A stretch of DNA of 38,696 nt from Bradyrhizobium sp. NAS96.2 (lineage in GTDB: Bacteria > Pseudomonadota > Alphaproteobacteria > Rhizobiales > Xanthobacteraceae), in NCBI RefSeq assembly GCF_001908235.1, contig NZ_LGHK01000099.1, forward strand, positions 1 through 38,696. The letters run 5' to 3'. This document shows positions 7,018 through 15,159 of the stretch, one piece after another. A program made the translations under genes and the position numbers. The first letter of the stretch is position 1. Each line of letters opens with the position of its first letter. The notes beneath the pieces were generated by a model. It saw nothing but the letters and a program-made list of their open reading frames with translations, made no database searches and was not told the DNA's origin.

Positions 7018-7615
7018 GGTTTTGATCCGGATAGCCCAGGCCCTTCGTAGACGGCGGGAGGAGATGAGCCTAACCGTGCGCGCGCTCGCGAGCCGGAGCG
7101 GTGTTTCCTCTTCGATGATCTCGGATGTGGAGCGCGCCGCCAAATCACCGACGATTTCGACGCTTGCTGCGCTTTCCGAGGCGCTCGAGATGCCGCTCTC
7201 AGCGTTGGTCGAGAGCCGGGAGCCGGCCCGACTGCGCGTCGTGAAAGCCGCAGAGCGGCAGTGGCTCGTCGAGTCGGGCACCGGCGCAAAGCGCGATCGC
7301 TTCGTGCCTACTGTTGCGGGCAGCGAAGTCGAGTTCTTGCGGTATGTGGTGCCGCCGCGAACGCTGTCGGGGCCTTTTCCTGCTCACGCGCCGGGCACGA
7401 TAGAGCACGTATATCTGGTGGCGGGTGCGGTTCGCGTAACCCTCGGGAACGATATCGCAGACCTTCAGGCAGGCGATAGCTGCTCATGCTATGCCGATTT
7501 GCCGCATGGTTTTGACAATCGTGATGGCAAGACGCCAGCCGAACTCATTATCGTCGTCGAGCCGCCCCGTGCGTCGATGTCGGATCGGGCAAGGCGCCTT
7601 GAGAGAGGCCAATGA
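6998..7615 (+). CDS. XRE-family regulator with C-terminal cupin domain
   Basis: A 205-residue transcription regulator. Residues 10-65 are a Cro/CI-type helix-turn-helix (LTVRALASRSGVSSSMISDVERAAKSPTISTLAALSEAL). Residues 110-195 are a cupin sensor domain (GTIEHVYLVAGAVRVTLGNDIADLQAGDSCSCYADLPHGFDN). This family senses a small molecule and commonly controls an adjacent catabolic or transport gene, here the divergent cupin. Start is TTG 6998, with an alternative TTG at 7022; the palindrome that overlaps 6998 makes the later start possible. The motif-1 histidines are largely replaced in this cupin, so it may bind ligand without metal. Confidence 0.85.
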   Translation: MSSIEDKVLIRIAQALRRRREEMSLTVRALASRSGVSSSMISDVERAAKSPTISTLAALSEALEMPLSALVESREPARLRVVKAAERQWLVESGTGAKRDRFVPTVAGSEVEFLRYVVPPRTLSGPFPAHAPGTIEHVYLVAGAVRVTLGNDIADLQAGDSCSCYADLPHGFDNRDGKTPAELIIVVEPPRASMSDRARRLERGQ

Positions 7616-7652
7616 CGAAGTCCTGGTGCGCAAGGCTCCTATTTCCGTGAAT

Positions 7653-7729
7653 CGCTCACGCGACCATACGAAGGACAAACAGCGGTTCGTCGTGTCGGTG
7701 GTTGCGTATGATTCTTTCCCTGGGCACCA
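7653..7729 (+). repeat. 77 bp direct repeat, right copy
   Basis: Right-hand partner of 6067-6143, same orientation, six substitutions. It lies just after the XRE-cupin gene. The remainder of 7616-7902 holds no supported gene. Confidence 0.8.
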
Positions 7730-7902
7730 TCCCCCTCGATGCTACCGCAGCCCGCAATCGCTCCGCGCAAATGCTCATCCCGGCGTAGCCCGAAGCGCGA
7801 AGACGGACGTTTCGATCCAGCCCTTGGGCGTCATCACCTCGACTTGAACCGCTCGACGCAAATGCACGCGCTGCTTTCATGAAAGCCGCAGGCAGTGCTG
7901 GC

Positions 7903-10446
7903 TTAGTACCGATTCCGTCTCGGCTGGATCCGGTACGCTTCGCGCTCGATGCCGGCGGCAACCAGCGGTGCCTTGTCGGCGGCGATCGGCGGGGAAAACA
8001 CGAAGCCCTGCACGAGGTCGCAATCGAGCCCGCCGAGCACGTCGACCTCGGCCGGCAACTCGGCGCCCTCCGCCACGACGGTCATGCCGAGCCCGTGCGA
8101 CAGCGCGATGATGCCGCCGAGCAGCTTGCGCTTCTCCGGCGCGGTGGAAATGCCATCGACGAAGGCGCGGTCCACCTTCAGGCAATCGAACGGCAGGCGC
8201 GTCAGATAGCCGAGTGAGGAATAGCCCGAGCCGAAATCATCCAGCGCCAGCCGGGCGCCCAGATCGGAGAGCGCCGTCAGCGTGCGGCTGATCCGCTGCT
8301 CGGTATGATCCACGAACAGGCTTTCGGTCAGCTCCAGGCAGAGCAGCTCCGCCGGAAAGCCGGTCTCCGCCAGCGCGGCCGCGACCGCCGTCTCGAAATC
8401 CACGTTCCAGATCTGCGCCGGCGAGACGTTGACCGAGACGGTGCGCGGCGGCAGCCCGGCATCCAGCCAGGCACGGCCCTGCCGACAGGCCTCGCGCAGC
8501 ACCCACAGGCCGAGATCGACGATGAGCCCGGAGCTTTCGGCGATCGGGATGAACTCCGCCGGCGAGATCGGCCCGCGCTCGGGATGGGTCCAGCGCAGCA
8601 GCGCCTCGAAGCCGGTGACGCGGCCGGTCCGCAGGTCGAGCTGCGGCTGGTAATGGGCCTCGAGCGTGCCGGCCTCCACGGCGTGGCGCAGATGCCGGCC
8701 GAGATCGAGCCGTTGATCGACCGCCTGGGCATAGACCGGCTCGAACAGCTGGGCCCGGCCGCGCCCGGCCTCCTTGGCCATGTAGAGCGCGAGGTCCGCG
8801 TTGCGCACGGCCGTCTCTGCCGTCGCGCCATGCTCCGGCAGGCGGGCGATGCCGATGGTGGCGCCGACGACGGCCTCGCCCTCGGTGAGATCGACCGGGA
8901 CCGACAGCTTGCCGATCAGCCGGTTGGCAAGTCCGGTCAGCGCGGCGTCGGACATGCCGCGTCCCTCCGCGAGCACGGCGAATTCGTCGCCGCCGAGCCG
9001 GGCGATGAAGGCGCGCGGCCCCAGATCCTGGCGCAGCGCCGCCGCCACCTGGATCAGCAATTTGTCGCCGGCGGCATGGCCGAGGGAATCATTGACCTCC
9101 TTGAAGCGATCGAGATCGATCAGCAGCAGCGCGCCGCCGCGGCCTTCCACGGCGCAGCCCTCGATCATGGCGGCGAGCTGGCGCGTGAACAGCGCGCGAT
9201 TGGCAAGCCCGGTCAACGGGTCGCTGTAGGCGAGCTGCTCGAGCTGGCGTTCGGCCTCCTTGCGCTCGGTGACGTCCTGCACGGTGCCGATGATGCCGAT
9301 GACATTGTCGTGGGCGATCTCCGCCTTGCAGATGACGGCCAGATCGCGAGCGGTGCCGTCGGCGTGCAGGATGCGCAGGTCCGTGGCCTCGGTCGTGCGG
9401 GTGCGGAGCACCCGTTTCTGCACCTCGCGGAAGCGGTCGGCGTCGCCGCCCAGGAAACGTGGCCTGATGTTCTCATCGGTCGGCGCGAACGTATCGGGGT
9501 CGAAACCAAGCAGCTGATAGAGCTCGGGCGCCCAGGTCGTGCGGCCGGTGTCGAGCCGGTAGCTCCAGGTGCCGATCTTGCCGAGCCGTTGGGCTTCCTC
9601 CAGCGCCCGCGTGCGCTGGTCGAGCAACGCCTTGGCCGCTCTGAGCTGGGTGATGTCGCTGGACGTGCCGCGATAGCCGAGAAAGCTGCCGTCATCGGCG
9701 AAGATCGGCTTGCCGCTGGTGCAGATGCTGACGCGCGATCCGTCCTTGCCGATCAGCGTATAGGTGAAGTCGCGAAAAGGGCGATGCGCCTCCATGTCGG
9801 CCCGGTGCCGCGCCATCGCCTCCGCGTCCTCGGGCGCATAGGCCAATTCCCAGCGCGCCTTCCCGCCGGAGGCCACCGTCTGGAAGGCGGCGTTGCCGGC
9901 AAGCGATTTGGGATAGGGCAGCAGCCGATGGGCGGCGTCGCTCTCCCAGCACCAGTCCGAGGCGGTAGAGACAAAATCGGCCAGCCGCTGCTCGCTCTCC
10001 GCGAGGCGGCGCAGCGCGGCGGTTTCCTCGGTGACGTCGCGGACGATGCCGGACACGCGCCGGACCTGACCACGCGCGTCGAATTCCGGCTCGCCATGCA
10101 CCACGCAGTCGAGCACGCTGCCGTCGGACCTGCGCAGCCGCGTCTGCACCGCATAAGGCTGCCCTTCCGCCCAGCAGGCCGCGTAGTGCGCCTCCAGAAC
10201 CTTCCGGCTTTCGGGCAAATAGCGTTCGCGCACCGTGGCGATGGGGATGAAGCCGTCGACCGTCTTGAACTCGTAGAACGAGGCGAATTCGGGCGATATC
10301 CAGACATCGGTCGCGGTAGCACTGTGTGATTCCCAGTACCCCATGCGGGCCATTCGGATGGCGCACCGCAGCGACCGTTCCTCATTCCAGCGTCGACGCG
10401 CTACCCGCGTGAGGGCCTGCCCTTGCGGCAGTTTACGAGCGGCCAT
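7903..10446 (-). CDS. PAS-PAS-PAS-GGDEF-EAL cyclic-di-GMP enzyme
   Basis: An 847-residue protein without membrane segments, so probably cytosolic. Three PAS-like sensor units occupy about residues 28-140, 150-268 and 285-397, the last two ending in DIT and DVTERK linkers. The GGDEF domain (about 403-565) has an intact active site GGDEF at 485-489 and no RxxD inhibitory site five residues before it. The EAL domain (about 575-830) keeps EALLRW at 614 and LDDFGSGYSSL. Both synthesis and breakdown of c-di-GMP are possible, with the PAS units choosing. GGGGA precedes the ATG. Divergent from the DUF2945 gene; stands at the edge of the accessory region. Confidence 0.92.
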   Translation of the reverse strand: MAARKLPQGQALTRVARRRWNEERSLRCAIRMARMGYWESHSATATDVWISPEFASFYEFKTVDGFIPIATVRERYLPESRKVLEAHYAACWAEGQPYAVQTRLRRSDGSVLDCVVHGEPEFDARGQVRRVSGIVRDVTEETAALRRLAESEQRLADFVSTASDWCWESDAAHRLLPYPKSLAGNAAFQTVASGGKARWELAYAPEDAEAMARHRADMEAHRPFRDFTYTLIGKDGSRVSICTSGKPIFADDGSFLGYRGTSSDITQLRAAKALLDQRTRALEEAQRLGKIGTWSYRLDTGRTTWAPELYQLLGFDPDTFAPTDENIRPRFLGGDADRFREVQKRVLRTRTTEATDLRILHADGTARDLAVICKAEIAHDNVIGIIGTVQDVTERKEAERQLEQLAYSDPLTGLANRALFTRQLAAMIEGCAVEGRGGALLLIDLDRFKEVNDSLGHAAGDKLLIQVAAALRQDLGPRAFIARLGGDEFAVLAEGRGMSDAALTGLANRLIGKLSVPVDLTEGEAVVGATIGIARLPEHGATAETAVRNADLALYMAKEAGRGRAQLFEPVYAQAVDQRLDLGRHLRHAVEAGTLEAHYQPQLDLRTGRVTGFEALLRWTHPERGPISPAEFIPIAESSGLIVDLGLWVLREACRQGRAWLDAGLPPRTVSVNVSPAQIWNVDFETAVAAALAETGFPAELLCLELTESLFVDHTEQRISRTLTALSDLGARLALDDFGSGYSSLGYLTRLPFDCLKVDRAFVDGISTAPEKRKLLGGIIALSHGLGMTVVAEGAELPAEVDVLGGLDCDLVQGFVFSPPIAADKAPLVAAGIEREAYRIQPRRNRY

Positions 10447-10678
10447 CGGTCCCCAACCAAAACGCCAACGTACAATTTACGCGGCAAACTCGTTAGCATA
10501 TCGCGCGACAACCTTGGAGCGATGCCGCTCACAGTCGGGGAGTCTTCCGCAGATTTGGTATAGTATCGGTGAATCCTGCAACCGGCATTAGGTATGCGAG
10601 GAACTTAACCTGGATGAAACTTTTGTTGCCGCGGTAGCTCGTTGCCTTGGCATCCCGCGCACGAAGGACGCTTGAAAA

Positions 10679-10888
10679 ATGACCAGGAGATTTAAGGTCG
10701 GCGATCACGTCAGCTGGAATTCCGAGGCCGGCCACGTCTCGGGCACCATCATCAGGGTTCACACGCGTGATTTCGATTACAAGGGGCACATGCACCGCGC
10801 CTCGGAGGCCGATCCACAATACGAGATCAAGAGCGACAAGACCGATCATGTCGCAGCCCACAAGGGCAGCGCGCTCCATCCTGCGTAG
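10679..10888 (+). CDS. DUF2945 (hypervirulence-associated TUDOR-like) protein
   Basis: A 69-residue SH3/Tudor-like protein: FKVGDHVSWNSEAGHVSGTIIRVHTRDFDYKGHMHRASEADPQYEIKSDKTDHVAAHKGSAL. This is the complete pattern of the DUF2945 family, whose plant- and animal-associated members were named after a hypervirulence protein; the molecular role is unknown. It is followed after 12 bases by the DUF488 gene, so the two are likely one transcript. The upstream GGAAC at 10601 is not correctly spaced from a CGTT-like element to count as an EcfG promoter. Confidence 0.9.
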   Translation: MTRRFKVGDHVSWNSEAGHVSGTIIRVHTRDFDYKGHMHRASEADPQYEIKSDKTDHVAAHKGSALHPA

Positions 10889-10900
10889 CAGAGGCGCGGC

Positions 10901-11449
10901 GTGGCGCTTCCGTTCTTCACGATAGGTCATTCGAACCGCAGTTTCGAGGATTTCGTCGCCGCCCTCACCGCGGCCGGCATCGACCGTGTCGTCGACATCC
11001 GAACGGTGCCGCGCTCGCGAACCAATCCGCAGTTCAACAAGGACACGCTTCCCGGTTCGCTCAAGGCCGCCGGCATCTCGTATGAGCATCTGGCCGATCT
11101 CGGCGGGCTACGCGGCAAGGCGCGCAGCGTGCCGCCTTCGGTCAATGGCTTCTGGAGCAACGAGAGCTTTCACAACTACGCGGACTACGCGCTGTCGCCG
11201 CAGTTTCACGCAGGCCTGCAGCATTTGCGCGACGAGGGGCACGGGCAGCGCTGCGCGATCATGTGCTCCGAAGCGGTGTGGTGGCGCTGCCACCGCCGCA
11301 TCGTCGCCGACTATCTGATCGCGGCCGGGGAGAGCGTTGTCCACATCATGGGGGAGGGTCGGCTCGAGCCCGCCCGGCTCACCGAAGGCGCCGTCGTGCA
11401 GAGCGATGGGACGGTGGTCTATCCGGCGACGGGGCAGCTGGATCTATGA
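10901..11449 (+). CDS. DUF488 family protein
   Basis: A 182-residue protein of the DUF488 family. Visible motifs: FFTIGHSNRSFEDFVAAL at the N-terminus, DIRTVPRSRTNPQF in the middle, and MCSEAVWWRCHRRIVADYL near the C-terminus, with the conserved Cys/Glu and Cys-His-Arg. The family is of unconfirmed biochemistry; the conserved Cys, Glu, His and Arg suggest an enzyme or nucleic-acid-related role. Starts at GTG 10901, 12 bases after the DUF2945 stop. Confidence 0.9.
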   Translation: MALPFFTIGHSNRSFEDFVAALTAAGIDRVVDIRTVPRSRTNPQFNKDTLPGSLKAAGISYEHLADLGGLRGKARSVPPSVNGFWSNESFHNYADYALSPQFHAGLQHLRDEGHGQRCAIMCSEAVWWRCHRRIVADYLIAAGESVVHIMGEGRLEPARLTEGAVVQSDGTVVYPATGQLDL

Positions 11450-11456
11450 GAGGGTG

Positions 11457-11669
11457 ATGACGCTAGCGGCCGCCGCATTGCGCAACGCGGCTCACTCCAC
11501 GCTGCGTCTCCAATCGTGGGTGCCAACCTTGCCGGTGTTCACGGCGGTGCCGTCAGGGCGCGGCGTCATCAACTATGCCGACGCCGAGGTGCCGCTCTTC
11601 GCGAGAGGAGACATGCGCCTCGGTGACGCGGCCGCGCGCCGCCACGCCTTGTCGCGCCTGCTGGTGTGA
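11457..11669 (+). CDS. Possible short hypothetical protein
   Basis: A 70-residue frame starting MTLAAAALRNAAHS and ending LARGD-like ARGDMRLGDAAARRHALSRLLV. It begins seven bases after the DUF488 stop with GAGAGGG close by, so it could be a third gene of that unit. The composition is acceptable but no family is recognised; it may equally be a degenerate gene end. Confidence 0.35.
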   Translation: MTLAAAALRNAAHSTLRLQSWVPTLPVFTAVPSGRGVINYADAEVPLFARGDMRLGDAAARRHALSRLLV

Positions 11670-11730
11670 TTTAAGCCCTACAGGTGCGGGTCAGCTTAAT
11701 AACAAACCCGCGATCCCCGGTGAGGAAACA

Positions 11731-13002
11731 ATGCGAAAGATCGTCATTGCTGCGGCTGCCGCCGCCACGAGTCTTGCCTTCAACATTGCCCACGCCGCGC
11801 CGCCGCTCCCGGAAGCTTCGGCGCACCAGGCCGGCTTCTCCGACAAGGGGCTGGCGCGGCTCGACGACTTCTTCGCGCGCGAGATCGCGGCCAAACGCGT
11901 GCCCGGCGCCGTGGTGGCGATCGCGCGCGATGGCAAGCTCGTGCACTTCAAGGCCTATGGCCAGCTCGATCCGGTCAACGGCACGGCGATGCCGATTGAC
12001 GCCGTGTTCGCACTGGCCTCGATGACCAAGCCGATGGCGGCGGTCGCGGGCCTCACGCTGATGGAGCAGGGCCGGCTGCCGCTGCAGGCCAAGGTCGCCG
12101 AGTACTATCCGGCATTCGCCGACATGAAGGTCGGCGTGCATCAGGCCGACGGTTCGTTGACGATGGAGCCGCAGGCGCGCCCGATCTTCATCCACGATCT
12201 CTATCGCCACACCTCCGGCCTGATGTATGGCGGCCGGCCCGACAGCTCGAGCGCGCTGGCCATGCTCTATCCCGATGGCACCGCGCCGGCGGTCGAGGGC
12301 GACACGGCGGCCTTCATCGATCGCATCACCAAGCTGCCGCTGGTGCATCAGCCCGGCACCGAGTTCGAATACGGCCTCTCGATCGACGTGCTCGGCGCCG
12401 TCGTCGAGAAGGTTTCCGGCCAGCGGCTCGGCGACTATCTTGCCGCCAATGTCTGGAAGCCGCTCGGCATGAAGGAGGCCACGTTCCACCCGAGCGATGT
12501 CCAGCGCGCGCGGCTGGCGCGGCCGTTCCCCAACGATCCGCTGACCGGCAAGCCGCAAGCCATCAAGCTGCTCGATACGCCGACCAGGTTCGACTGCGGC
12601 GGCGCATGCTCATTCGCCACCGTCGGCGATTATGTTCGCTTCGGGCAGATGCTGCTCAATGGCGGCGAGTTCGACGGCAGGCGCATCCTCAGCCCGCAGA
12701 CGGTGCATCACATGACGTCGAACCATCTCGGGCCCGAGATCAAGAACAACGTCGCCGCGGTCGAGCCGCATCGCGCAGGCTTCGGCTTCGGGCTGGCGGT
12801 CGCGGTGCGCACCAGCGAGGGGCTGTCGTCGGTGCCGGGCAATCCCGGCGAGTTCACCTGGAACGGCGCCTATGGCACGCAGTTCTTCTGCGATCCGAAG
12901 GAGCGCCTCGTCGTGGTGGTCGGAACCGCCGCGCCCGGCGAGCTGCGCAAATATTATCGCGAGAATGTGCAGGACATCGTCTACGGCGCGATGGTGAAGT
13001 GA
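11731..13002 (+). CDS. Secreted serine hydrolase (beta-lactamase/class C fold)
   Basis: A 423-residue precursor with a signal peptide (residues 1-22, ending AHA). It belongs to the serine beta-lactamase-like, penicillin-binding fold group: the catalytic S-x-x-K is SMTK at 97-100, the second motif is YGLS in FEYGLSIDVLG (a Tyr-x-Ser form of YxN), and a HRAGFGFG/GEFTWNGAYGTQF segment corresponds to the C-terminal active-site strand, where GAYGT replaces KTG. Many such proteins are esterases or peptidases, not lactamases. Start chosen at 11731 (TGAGGAAACA upstream) over the longer frame at 11575, whose first 50 residues lack protein character. A terminator follows. Confidence 0.9.
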   Translation: MRKIVIAAAAAATSLAFNIAHAAPPLPEASAHQAGFSDKGLARLDDFFAREIAAKRVPGAVVAIARDGKLVHFKAYGQLDPVNGTAMPIDAVFALASMTKPMAAVAGLTLMEQGRLPLQAKVAEYYPAFADMKVGVHQADGSLTMEPQARPIFIHDLYRHTSGLMYGGRPDSSSALAMLYPDGTAPAVEGDTAAFIDRITKLPLVHQPGTEFEYGLSIDVLGAVVEKVSGQRLGDYLAANVWKPLGMKEATFHPSDVQRARLARPFPNDPLTGKPQAIKLLDTPTRFDCGGACSFATVGDYVRFGQMLLNGGEFDGRRILSPQTVHHMTSNHLGPEIKNNVAAVEPHRAGFGFGLAVAVRTSEGLSSVPGNPGEFTWNGAYGTQFFCDPKERLVVVVGTAAPGELRKYYRENVQDIVYGAMVK

Positions 13003-13058
13003 TCGTCCTCCAAATTTCTGGAGAGTCGTTCACAGATGGCGGTTCGCCGAAATTGCAA

Positions 13059-13098
13059 AAGGCCCGCCGCCCGCCGCTCGGTCCGAGCGACGGGCCTT
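13059..13098. terminator. Hairpin between convergent genes
   Basis: Outer arms AAGGCCCG (13059-13066) and CGGGCCTT (13091-13098), with an inner stem CGCTCGG/CCGAGCG. It lies between the serine hydrolase and the convergent small secreted gene and could serve both directions. The following T stretch is weak. Confidence 0.55.
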
Positions 13099-13112
13099 CA
13101 AATTTGCGTGGC

Positions 13113-13392
13113 TTACCACTGCCGGTAGACGCCGGTCAGCGTGCCGTTGTTGTTCCCATCAGGGCCGACGTCGCCCTGCGTCGAGCTCGGTGCAGGATGG
13201 TTGCTGCCGTTCATCGCGCCATACCAGCCGGGTTCATTGTACATGACCTGCGGCTGATAGGTCTCGTAGCCGGCCGCCATAGTACCGTGGGCCGGGGTTC
13301 CCATAAGGATAGTAGCCCTGCGCGAACGCACTCGCCGTCGTTGCGATCAGCGTTGCCGCGGCCAGCGACAATGTCTTGGTCTTGCGTTGCAT
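13113..13392 (-). pseudogene. Small secreted protein, frameshifted
   Basis: From ATG 13392, with AAGGAG upstream, the frame gives a clear signal peptide (MQRKTKTLSLAAATLIATTASAFAQ) and then GYYPYGNPGPRYYGG, after which the frame is lost and stops at 52 codons. The neighbouring frame continues sensibly as GYETYQPQVMYNEPGWYGAMNGS... to a stop at 13113. Removing one G in the run near 13277-13284 would join both parts into a protein of about 92 residues rich in Gly, Tyr and Asn. This is either a genuine single-base lesion or a sequencing error. Function unknown; similar short Gly/Tyr-rich exported proteins are common in rhizobia. Confidence 0.65.
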
Positions 13393-13420
13393 TCATACAC
13401 TCCTTGCTGGTGTCATCACC

Positions 13421-13445
13421 AACATCCGCCACGGAGCGGCGTTCC
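13421..13445 (-). promoter_or_regulatory. Possible sigma-EcfG promoter
   Basis: On the minus strand GGAAC (13445-13441), exactly 16 bases, TGTT (13424-13421): one mismatch from GGAAC-N16-CGTT. It would start transcription about 20 bases before the ribosome binding site of the frameshifted secreted protein. Confidence 0.4.
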
Positions 13446-13625
13446 TGATCCGCCATGCAGCTCACGAGGGTGAATTTGCACGGAGGTGGGATCAGGATTT
13501 GGTGAAGAGCCTTGCGCCGTGAGATTGGCCCGCCGGCTCTGCCCGGTCGCATGCATCCGCTGGATCGCTATGTTTTTCTAGCTATAACGGTCCACAGCAG
13601 GCTGCGCCCGGGCTGGGCGGTTCGT

Positions 13626-13723
13626 AAAAGGAAGCCCGCCGACCGGGGCGGGCAAGGTCTCAGGGAGGAAAACGCTCTGACAAGGGAGCGTGCAGCCAGT
13701 TTCCTCGATTCGAGTGCGGCTGC
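13626..13723 (-). ncRNA. Candidate sRNA with anti-Shine-Dalgarno stretch
   Basis: Read on the minus strand: a TATACG -10-like box (13735-13730), then hairpin 1 with arms GCAGCC (13723-13718) and GGCTGC (13697-13692), hairpin 2 with arms ACGCTC (13691-13686) and GAGCGT (13677-13672), an unpaired CCTCCC (13668-13663), then a terminator hairpin GCCCGCC/GGCGGGC (13653-13634) and TTCCTTTT. About 98 bases. No coding frame fits. The layout matches the candidate at 33570-33664. Alphaproteobacteria have sRNA families with CCUCCUCCC-type loops (alpha-r14/suhB, cuckoo RNAs); membership is a guess. Confidence 0.5.
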
Positions 13724-13841
13724 GAAGATCGTATAACTACTGTCATCAGGGCCGGCATTATGCGAATGCTGCTGCGGGCCGCGGCCGGCCGGCAAGGCAA
13801 TAACAAGGCCCAATAACGGGCGCGAATAACAGGGGAAGTTC

Positions 13842-15143
13842 ATGAGCACGTCTGGAGTTTTTGCCCGCGTCGTCGCGGCGATCGGGGCCGGCGCCGTGGC
13901 GTGGCGGCGGATGCAGGGCGCGCAGCCCGCGCCCGCCTGGGGCAACGCACCGCAGATTCCGGCGGCGAAATCGCAGGGCGCAATCCCGACGCTGAAGATG
14001 CCGACCGCCAGGGGCTGGGACAAGGGCCAGCTTCCGGCAGCCGCCCCCGGGCTCAAGGTTAACGCCTTTGCGACCGGGCTCGATCATCCGCGCTGGATCA
14101 ACGTGCTGCCGAACGGCGACGTGCTGATCGCGGAGGCAACGCAAATCGCAGGCACACCGCGCAGCGTCTTCCACTATGCGATGCAGGCGACGATGCGCCG
14201 CGCCGCGGCGCTCGGCGTCAGCGCCAACCGCATCACGTTGCTGCGCGACCGCGATGGCGACGGCGTCGCCGAGAGCCGCGGCGCCTTCATGGAGGGCTTG
14301 CGCCAGCCGTTCGGCATGGCGCTGATCGGCGACACCTTCTATGTCGGCAACACCGACGGCGTGGTCGCGTTTCCCTACACTGCGGGCGCCGATCGCATCA
14401 CGGCGGAGGGACGCAAGCTCGTCACCTTCAAGCCCGACGGGCACTGGACGCGCAGCCTGCTGCCGAGCGCCGACGGCAAGAAGCTCTATGCCGGCGTCGG
14501 CTCGCTCACCAACATCGCCGAGAACGGCATGGCGGTCGAGCAAGGCCGTGCCGCGGTCTATGAGCTCGATCTCGTAGCCGGCACCAGCCGCATCTTCGCC
14601 GGCGGCCTGCGCAACCCGGTCGGGCTCGCATGGGAGCCGACCACCAACGTGCTGTGGACCGTCGTCAACGAGCGCGACGGCATCGGCGATGAGACGCCGC
14701 CGGACTACCTGACCTCGGTGCGCGACGGCGGCTTCTACGGCTGGCCCTATTGCTATTGGGGCCAGACGGCGGACGATCGTGTGCCGCAGGATCCGGCGAT
14801 GGTCGCCAAGGCGATCCAGCCGGACTATGCACTCGGTGGCCACACCGCTTCGCTCGGCCTGTGCTGGATGCCCAAGGGTACGTTGCCCGGTTTCCCCGAC
14901 GGCATGGTGATCGGCCAGCACGGTTCGTGGAATCGCTCGACACTATCGGGCTACAAGGTGGTGTTCGTGCCGTTCGAGAACGGCCGTCCGTCCGGGCCGG
15001 CGCGCGACATCTTGTCGGGCTTCCTCGCGCCCGACGAGAAGGTCTCCTACGGCCGCCCGGTCGGCGTGACGATCGGTCCTGATCGCTCGCTGCTGGTGGC
15101 CGACGATGTCGGCAACGTGATCTGGCGCGTCACAGGAGCGTAG
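13842..15143 (+). CDS. PQQ-type sugar (sorbosone) dehydrogenase-like protein
   Basis: A 433-residue periplasmic protein with a short N-terminal membrane or signal segment (residues 6-20). It has the six-bladed propeller pattern of soluble glucose/sorbosone dehydrogenases: LDHPRWINVLPNGDVLIAE, FGMALIGDTFYVGNTDGV, HWTRSLLPSADGKKLY, GLRNPVGLAWEP, NERDGIGDETPPDYL, YGWPYCYWG, IGQHGSWNRSTLSGYKV, VGVTIGPDRSLLVADD. These proteins use PQQ and calcium to oxidise aldoses or related sugars and pass electrons to the respiratory chain. GGGGAAG precedes the ATG. The exact substrate cannot be read here. Confidence 0.9.
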   Translation: MSTSGVFARVVAAIGAGAVAWRRMQGAQPAPAWGNAPQIPAAKSQGAIPTLKMPTARGWDKGQLPAAAPGLKVNAFATGLDHPRWINVLPNGDVLIAEATQIAGTPRSVFHYAMQATMRRAAALGVSANRITLLRDRDGDGVAESRGAFMEGLRQPFGMALIGDTFYVGNTDGVVAFPYTAGADRITAEGRKLVTFKPDGHWTRSLLPSADGKKLYAGVGSLTNIAENGMAVEQGRAAVYELDLVAGTSRIFAGGLRNPVGLAWEPTTNVLWTVVNERDGIGDETPPDYLTSVRDGGFYGWPYCYWGQTADDRVPQDPAMVAKAIQPDYALGGHTASLGLCWMPKGTLPGFPDGMVIGQHGSWNRSTLSGYKVVFVPFENGRPSGPARDILSGFLAPDEKVSYGRPVGVTIGPDRSLLVADDVGNVIWRVTGA

Positions 15144-15159
15144 ACGGTGCGCGTCGAGG

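Noticed and set aside
8305..10329. 674-codon plus-strand frame antisense to the PAS-GGDEF-EAL gene
   Set aside because: Shadow frame; no domain; the minus strand has intact GGDEF and EAL motifs.
10600..10630. GGAAC at about 10600 before the DUF2945 gene as an EcfG promoter
   Set aside because: The nearest GTT-like element is 19-20 bases away, too far from the 16-17 base spacing.
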